From assembly GCA_934569195.1 (NCBI GenBank), contig CAKTKB010000051.1, positions 1-9,936 of the forward strand: 9,936 nucleotides of DNA. Reading direction: 5' to 3'. The DNA comes from an uncultured Oscillospiraceae bacterium. GTDB taxonomy: Bacteria; Bacillota; Clostridia; Oscillospirales; Oscillospiraceae. The notes beneath the pieces were generated by a model. The model ran no database searches and was not told the DNA's origin. It saw only the letters and a program-made list of their open reading frames with translations. Made by a program: the position numbers and the translations under genes. Every line of letters starts with the position of its first letter. Position 1 is the first letter of the stretch. This document shows, piece after piece, positions 6,284 through 9,936 of the stretch.

Positions 6284-6312
6284 TGGACAAACAGCGAAAA
6301 ATGTGGTATCTT
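6284..6312 (+). promoter_or_regulatory. Promoter of the rightward operon
   Basis: TGGACA (6284-6289) and TATCTT (6307-6312) are 17 nt apart, with an extended -10 TGG at 6304-6306. Transcription would start near 6319, almost on top of the first in-frame ATG (6321), which argues against normal use of that ATG. Confidence 0.65.
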
Positions 6313-6335
6313 TAATTGAAATGTCAACTGGTATT

Positions 6336-6343
6336 GAGGTGAG
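6336..6343 (+). promoter_or_regulatory. Ribosome binding site that points to a CTG start
   Basis: GAGGTGAG is the only strong Shine-Dalgarno in the leader. It ends 4-6 nt before CTG at 6348, good spacing for initiation there. It is about 20 nt from the ATG at 6363 and lies downstream of the ATG at 6321, so neither ATG fits it well. Confidence 0.6.
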
Positions 6344-6347
6344 TCTA

Positions 6348-7085
6348 CTGAAAATAAACGTAATGGGCGTCGCATTTGACAATGTGACGCTGACAGAGGC
6401 GCTGGACAAGGCGCAGGCCCTGCTGGATGACGGCGGGAAGGGCTTCTGTGTGACTCCAAATGCAGAAATCCTGCATTATGCGCAGAAAAATCCCGCCTAT
6501 CAGGCGCTCCTCAATCGTGCTTGGCTGGTCATTCCCGATGGCGCCGGTGCCGTGCTCGGCTCGGAAATTCTCGGCACGCCTCTGAAGGAAAAGGTCGCCG
6601 GCATCGACTTTGCCGACCACCTGTGCGATCGCCTGCGGCAGGGCGGTTACCGTCTCTACCTGCTTGGCGGCAAGCCGGGCGTAGCGGAAGCGGCCGCCGC
6701 CCATCTGTGCGAAAAATACCCCGGGCTGAACATTTGCGGTACCCACCATGGATATTTCGCTCCGGAGGAGACGGACTCCGTTATCCGTCAGATTAATGCA
6801 ACAAACCCGGATGTTCTTTATGTGTGCATGGGTGCGCCGAAGCAGGAGGAATTCATGGACCGGTACGGTGAGCAGCTCAGCGCCCGGTTTATGATCGGTC
6901 TGGGAGGCAGTCTGGACGATTTTTCCGGAAACCTTCGCCGCGCTCCTCTGTGGATGCGCAAATGCAGTCTGGAGTGGCTCTATCGAATCTTACAGGACCC
7001 GGTCCGGCTGGGACGGAGCGCCTCCAGACCGCAGTTTATTCTTTCCTGCCTGAAAGAAAGGAGACGTCAGCGAAAAAATGGGTAA
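6348..7085 (+). CDS. tagA: WecB/TagA/CpsF family glycosyltransferase (GT26)
   Basis: A 245-residue enzyme expected to transfer a sugar, typically N-acetylmannosamine, onto undecaprenyl-PP-GlcNAc at the inner membrane face, an early step in wall teichoic acid or other glycopolymer synthesis. Family marks are T-P-N-A-E (36-40), P-D-G (63-65), L-L-G-G-K-P-G (105-111), M-G-A-P-K-Q-E (161-167), G-L-G-G-S-L-D (184-190) and the C-terminal E-W-L-Y-R-(I-L-Q-D)-P-x-R. T36 and D64 match the catalytic threonine and aspartate described for TagA. I chose CTG at 6348 because it gives the family-like start MKINVMGVAFDNVT and sits at the right distance from GAGGTGAG. ATG 6321 (254 aa) and ATG 6363 are the alternatives. 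It is first in the rightward operon and overlaps tmk by 8 nt. No other teichoic acid genes are nearby, so the polymer is unknown. Confidence 0.88.
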   Translation: MKINVMGVAFDNVTLTEALDKAQALLDDGGKGFCVTPNAEILHYAQKNPAYQALLNRAWLVIPDGAGAVLGSEILGTPLKEKVAGIDFADHLCDRLRQGGYRLYLLGGKPGVAEAAAAHLCEKYPGLNICGTHHGYFAPEETDSVIRQINATNPDVLYVCMGAPKQEEFMDRYGEQLSARFMIGLGGSLDDFSGNLRRAPLWMRKCSLEWLYRILQDPVRLGRSASRPQFILSCLKERRRQRKNG

Positions 7086-7749
7086 ACTGATTGTTATGGA
7101 AGGAACGGACGGCTCCGGGAAATCCACCCAGTTCCGCCGTCTGACACAGCGCCTGACGGAGCAGGGGCTGCGCTTTGAGCACATCGTGTTCCCGCAATAC
7201 TCCCAACCCAGCTCCGCCCTCATCCGGATGTACCTGAGCGGTGAATTCGGCAGCGCTCCCGGCGACGTGAACGCCTACGCCGCGTCCGCCTTTTATGCCG
7301 TAGACCGTTACGCGTCCTACAAAAAGGGCTGGGGTGATTTCTATCGCTCTGGCGGTCTTGTTCTCTCCGACCGCTACACCACCTCCAATGCGGTTCACCA
7401 GACCGTCAAGCTGCCGCCGGAGGCCCAGCCGGAGTTTCTGAAATGGCTGGATGATTTTGAATATAACCGCCTGGGCCTTCCCCGTCCGGATCTGACCTTG
7501 TATCTGGACGTGCCCACGGATTTTACATGCCGGCTCATGCGCCGCAGGGAGGAAGAAACGCACACCCAAGCGGACATTCACGAGCAGGACCTGGCCTACC
7601 TTTCCGCCTGCCGTCAGGCCGGACGCGCCGCCGCCGCATTCTATGGATGGACCGTAATTTCCTGTGTCCGTGACGGCGTTCTGCGCACGGTTGAGGATAT
7701 TCACGAGGAAATTTATCGCCACGTGGCAAATTGTCTGGAGGAAATCTGA
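7078..7749 (+). CDS. tmk: Thymidylate kinase, divergent type
   Basis: A 223-residue P-loop kinase, most likely phosphorylating dTMP to dTDP with ATP. The P-loop is G-T-D-G-S-G-K-S-T (9-17). The D-R-Y motif is at 98-100, and an arginine-rich lid segment (R-R-R at 155-157) lies in the second half. In place of the common bacterial E-P-G-G-T type loop after strand 2 it has V-F-P-Q-Y-S (37-42), followed by a conserved-looking N-A-Y-A-A-S-A-F-Y-A-V-D-R-Y stretch (65-78). It is therefore a separate branch, and a related deoxynucleoside monophosphate kinase is possible. The start at 7078 has AAAGGAG upstream and overlaps the previous gene by 8 nt. The DJ-1 gene follows after 1 nt. ThyA, which supplies dTMP, lies in the opposite operon. 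Confidence 0.87.
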   Translation: MGKLIVMEGTDGSGKSTQFRRLTQRLTEQGLRFEHIVFPQYSQPSSALIRMYLSGEFGSAPGDVNAYAASAFYAVDRYASYKKGWGDFYRSGGLVLSDRYTTSNAVHQTVKLPPEAQPEFLKWLDDFEYNRLGLPRPDLTLYLDVPTDFTCRLMRRREEETHTQADIHEQDLAYLSACRQAGRAAAAFYGWTVISCVRDGVLRTVEDIHEEIYRHVANCLEEI

Positions 7750-7750
7750 A

Positions 7751-8293
7751 ATGGTATATATGCTGCTTTTTCCCGGCTTTGAAGAAGTGGAAGCTGTCGT
7801 TCCCCTGGACCTGCTCCGCAGGGCCGGGATTGACGTCATGACCGTAAGCGCCGGAGATCGGACCGTTCACGGCAGCCACGGAATCGGTATTGAAGCGGAC
7901 ATCTCCATTGGAGAAATGGACCTGACCGCTCTGGAAATGATCATTCTTCCCGGCGGACGGGGCGCTCTGGAGCCGGCGCGGAGCTGCGCTCCCGCTATGG
8001 ATGCCCTGCGCTTCGCCTGGGAGAATCAGCGCTTTGTTGCCGCCATATGCGCCGCGCCTACGACCCTGGCCTGCCTTGGCATCACCGACGGCAGGCAGGT
8101 GACCTGCTATCCGGGCTTTGAGCCTGAGCTGCACCGCGCGCAGGTAGACGGCAGCGCCGCCTGCGTCCGCGACGGAAAGCTGATCACGGCGGCCTCCGCC
8201 GGATGTGCCGTTCCCTTCGCCCTCACTCTGATTGCCGCTCTGACCGATCAGCAGACCGCTGATGCCGTGGAGCAGCAAATCGTTATCCGATGA
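7751..8293 (+). CDS. DJ-1/PfpI family protein (YajL/ThiJ-like)
   Basis: A 180-residue single-domain member of the DJ-1/PfpI superfamily. The nucleophilic cysteine is C100 in A-A-I-C-A-A-P-T, the nucleophile elbow. The conserved glutamate is E14 within G-F-E-E-V-E, matching E18 of human DJ-1. L-P-G-G-R (66-70) and the D-G-K-L-I-T-A-A-S-A-G (141-151) strand-turn also fit. Family members act as redox-sensing chaperones or glyoxal/methylglyoxal-handling enzymes; which applies here cannot be read from sequence. The frame is open further upstream inside tmk, but the ATG at 7751 starts at the first beta strand and has GGAGG (7737-7741) 9 nt before it. It is packed 1 nt after tmk and 18 nt before mltG. 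Confidence 0.92.
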   Translation: MVYMLLFPGFEEVEAVVPLDLLRRAGIDVMTVSAGDRTVHGSHGIGIEADISIGEMDLTALEMIILPGGRGALEPARSCAPAMDALRFAWENQRFVAAICAAPTTLACLGITDGRQVTCYPGFEPELHRAQVDGSAACVRDGKLITAASAGCAVPFALTLIAALTDQQTADAVEQQIVIR

Positions 8294-8311
8294 AGGAAGG
8301 AGTTATCTTCT

Positions 8312-9838
8312 ATGGACACCCACAACCCCAACACGGGATCCGACGACAGCTGGCTGGATGATTTGCTGTCCGCACCGGAGCATGGTGACGAGCTTTTACC
8401 GGACGAAAACGCCATCTCCTCCGCAGGGCTGACACATCCCAGCGACGCAGAGCTGGATCAAATTCTTCGGGAGGTTCACGAGCAGGACTGGTCCGCACCG
8501 GACGAACCCCAGCCTTCACAGGCAGAGAGCGGGAGCCCGGCCGAGCCGTTTCGGGACGACGAGTACCGGGATACCTTTGGAGAGGGAGACGCGCTGGAGA
8601 AGGTCTTTTCCGACGAGCCGATGCTTCCCTCTGACGACGGAGCGGTTCCGCCTCCCCCTGCAGAGGATGAGCCGGATGCGGATCTGCCGAAACGCCGCCC
8701 CCGCCACAAAAAGGGCTACGGTTTCCTGGGCATTCCCCATGTCTTGGTTACCCTTGTCTGGGCTGCCATTGTCCTGGCCATCGGCATTACCCTGGGACGT
8801 ATGGCGTGGCTCTGTGTTGCCGACGTGCTGGCCTTTGGCCGCCCCGACCAGCAGGTTACGCTGACCATTGACCGGGAGGACACCGTCGACAGCATTGCCC
8901 AAAAGCTGAAAAAGGCCGGGTTGATCCAATATCCGGACCTGTTCAAATTTTATGTGGATTTTTCTCACAAGGCCGATTCGATCAGCCCCGGAACCTTTGA
9001 GCTGAACGCCAAGCTGGATTACATGGCTTTGGTGAATTCCATGCATACCGACTCCGAGAGCCGGAAGGTTGTGCAGGTCGTCATCCCGGAGGGCTACTCC
9101 TGCGCGCAGATTTTCCAGCTTCTCAGCGAGAATCAGGTATGCAGCGTACAGGAGCTGGAGGACTGGGCCGCCAACGGTGAAATCTCCGACTATTGGTTCC
9201 TGAAGGATGTAAAGCGCGGCAGCAAGTACTGCCTGGAGGGCTTCCTTTTCCCGGATACCTACCAGTTCTATACCGACGACGAGCCTCAGCGTGTGTTGGA
9301 AAAGTTCCTGGACAACTTTGAATACCGGTTCAACGATGAGCTGCGCAGCAGCATTGACGAGCTGAATAGCCGTCTGAGTCAAATGATGGCGGACAACGGC
9401 TATGACGAGGGCTATATCCAGGCCCACCAGATGACGGTGTATGAGGTCATCACGGTCGCCTCCATGATCGAGAAGGAAACCGCCAACACCTTGGAAAGCT
9501 ACACCATTTCCTCCGTCATTTACAACCGACTTACAAATCAGGCGGAGTACCCTTACCTGAACATTGACGCGACCATCGTTTACGCCCTGGGCGGAAAGAC
9601 GACCGCCCTGACAATGGCGGACCTGCAGGTAGACAGTCCCTATAACACCTATACGAACCCCGGCCTGACTCCCGGCCCGATTGCCAACCCCGGTCTATAC
9701 AGCATCAACGCCGCCCTGGATCCGGATGACACCGACTATTATTTCTACGCCATGGATCCCAGCACCGGCTCCCACCACTTCTCCGAGAGCAGCGCGGAGC
9801 AGGACGCCTTTCTTGCAGGATTGGAGGATGGAGAATAA
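8312..9838 (+). CDS. mltG: Endolytic murein transglycosylase MltG (YceG-like)
   Basis: A 508-residue membrane enzyme that cleaves nascent glycan strands and is thought to set their length by releasing them from the membrane. Residues 1-135 form a long acidic, Pro-rich cytoplasmic region ending in a basic patch (K-R-R-P-R-H-K-K, 127-134). One membrane helix follows (about 142-172). A LysM-like subdomain comes next (about 180-230). The catalytic YceG domain has E387 in A-S-M-I-E-K-E-T, equivalent to E218 of E. coli MltG. The Y-N-R-L (404-407), S-P-Y-N-T-Y (442-447) and G-L-T-P-G-P-I-A-N-P-G (451-461) motifs support the call. The start has GGAAGGAG 9 nt upstream. The stop TAA shares one base with the next ATG (TAATG), so the two genes are coupled. 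Confidence 0.96.
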   Translation: MDTHNPNTGSDDSWLDDLLSAPEHGDELLPDENAISSAGLTHPSDAELDQILREVHEQDWSAPDEPQPSQAESGSPAEPFRDDEYRDTFGEGDALEKVFSDEPMLPSDDGAVPPPPAEDEPDADLPKRRPRHKKGYGFLGIPHVLVTLVWAAIVLAIGITLGRMAWLCVADVLAFGRPDQQVTLTIDREDTVDSIAQKLKKAGLIQYPDLFKFYVDFSHKADSISPGTFELNAKLDYMALVNSMHTDSESRKVVQVVIPEGYSCAQIFQLLSENQVCSVQELEDWAANGEISDYWFLKDVKRGSKYCLEGFLFPDTYQFYTDDEPQRVLEKFLDNFEYRFNDELRSSIDELNSRLSQMMADNGYDEGYIQAHQMTVYEVITVASMIEKETANTLESYTISSVIYNRLTNQAEYPYLNIDATIVYALGGKTTALTMADLQVDSPYNTYTNPGLTPGPIANPGLYSINAALDPDDTDYYFYAMDPSTGSHHFSESSAEQDAFLAGLEDGE

Positions 9839-9936
9839 TGGCAAAACTGGAGCTGCTTAGCCCGGCCGGCGATATGCAGCGGCTGCGGATGGCTGTCCTG
9901 TATGGCGCCGACGCCGTGTATCTCGCCGGAACGAGC
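9838..9936 (+). CDS. Peptidase U32 family protein, 5' end only
   Basis: The first 33 codons are in the window; the gene runs off the right edge. The N-terminus MAKLELLSPAGD, followed by Y-G-A-D-A-V-Y-L-A-G, is the standard opening of U32 proteins (E. coli YegQ/TrhP and RlhA relatives). Members include collagenase-like proteases and proteins required for tRNA or rRNA hydroxylation; which one this is cannot be told from the fragment. The ATG overlaps the mltG stop by one base and has GGAGGATGGAGA upstream. U32 genes downstream of mltG are a familiar Firmicute arrangement, as in the Bacillus yrrL-yrrO region. Confidence 0.88.
   Translation, partial: MAKLELLSPAGDMQRLRMAVLYGADAVYLAGTS

Noticed and set aside
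5163..6320. Upstream extension of the glycosyltransferase frame, open for over 1.1 kb antisense to the helicase.
   Set aside because: Homology begins only at about 6348. The extension is antisense to the DEAD-box core and crosses both promoters, so a fusion protein is not credible.
6152..6459. Short minus-strand frames upstream of the helicase.
   Set aside because: They cover the promoter region and the start of the glycosyltransferase gene, with no ribosome site or similarity.
7664..7750. N-terminal extension of the DJ-1 family protein into tmk.
   Set aside because: The extension is tmk sequence in another frame; the ATG at 7751 has a good ribosome site and begins at the first conserved strand.
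1..9936. Search for CRISPR arrays, tRNA/rRNA genes, insertion sequences, toxin-antitoxin pairs and phage defence genes.
   Set aside because: No regularly spaced repeats, no transposase or integrase motifs and no unexplained coding space of useful size were seen; all substantial frames are assigned to housekeeping families.

Overview
The window reads as ordinary chromosome of a moderately GC-rich Firmicute, most likely a clostridial gut bacterium of the Oscillospiraceae/Ruminococcaceae type. This is inferred from strong GGAGG-type ribosome binding sites, sigma-A-like promoters, a CIRCE (HrcA) operator, a Bacillus-type ThyA, a thyA-folA pair, and the mltG - peptidase U32 gene order. I see no phage genes, transposase, CRISPR array, tRNA or rRNA. 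There is no gap between genes longer than about 200 bases.

Left part (1-737): a hairpin terminator at the edge, then a small heat shock protein gene on the minus strand. Its sigma-A-like promoter overlaps a near-perfect CIRCE element, so HrcA repression is the clear prediction. A strong terminator (about 695-731) closes the next minus-strand unit.

Minus-strand block (738-6155), in transcription order: DEAD-box RNA helicase, a divergent DprA/Smf-like protein (TTG start, overlapping the helicase stop), thymidylate synthase, dihydrofolate reductase, and a cytoplasmic GH20 beta-N-acetylhexosaminidase. The hexosaminidase appears to have its own promoter but may also be reached by readthrough. ThyA and DHFR form a cycle: ThyA makes dTMP and dihydrofolate, and DHFR regenerates tetrahydrofolate.

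Divergent intergenic region (6156-6347): two back-to-back extended -10 promoters flank an inverted repeat. The leftward one drives the helicase unit and the rightward one drives the plus-strand unit.

Plus-strand block (6348-9936): a WecB/TagA/CpsF glycosyltransferase (probable CTG start), a divergent thymidylate kinase, a DJ-1/PfpI protein, the endolytic transglycosylase MltG, and the first 33 codons of a peptidase U32 protein. The genes abut or overlap (8-nt overlap, 1-nt gap, 18-nt gap, 1-nt overlap), so they are probably one operon combining envelope synthesis, dTMP phosphorylation and housekeeping. The dTTP pathway is therefore split across the divergent promoter: ThyA/DHFR go left and Tmk goes right.

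I did not find a convincing undescribed system. The points most worth checking are the HrcA-controlled small heat shock gene with a possibly structured leader, the probable CTG start, and the atypical DprA-, DHFR- and Tmk-family proteins.
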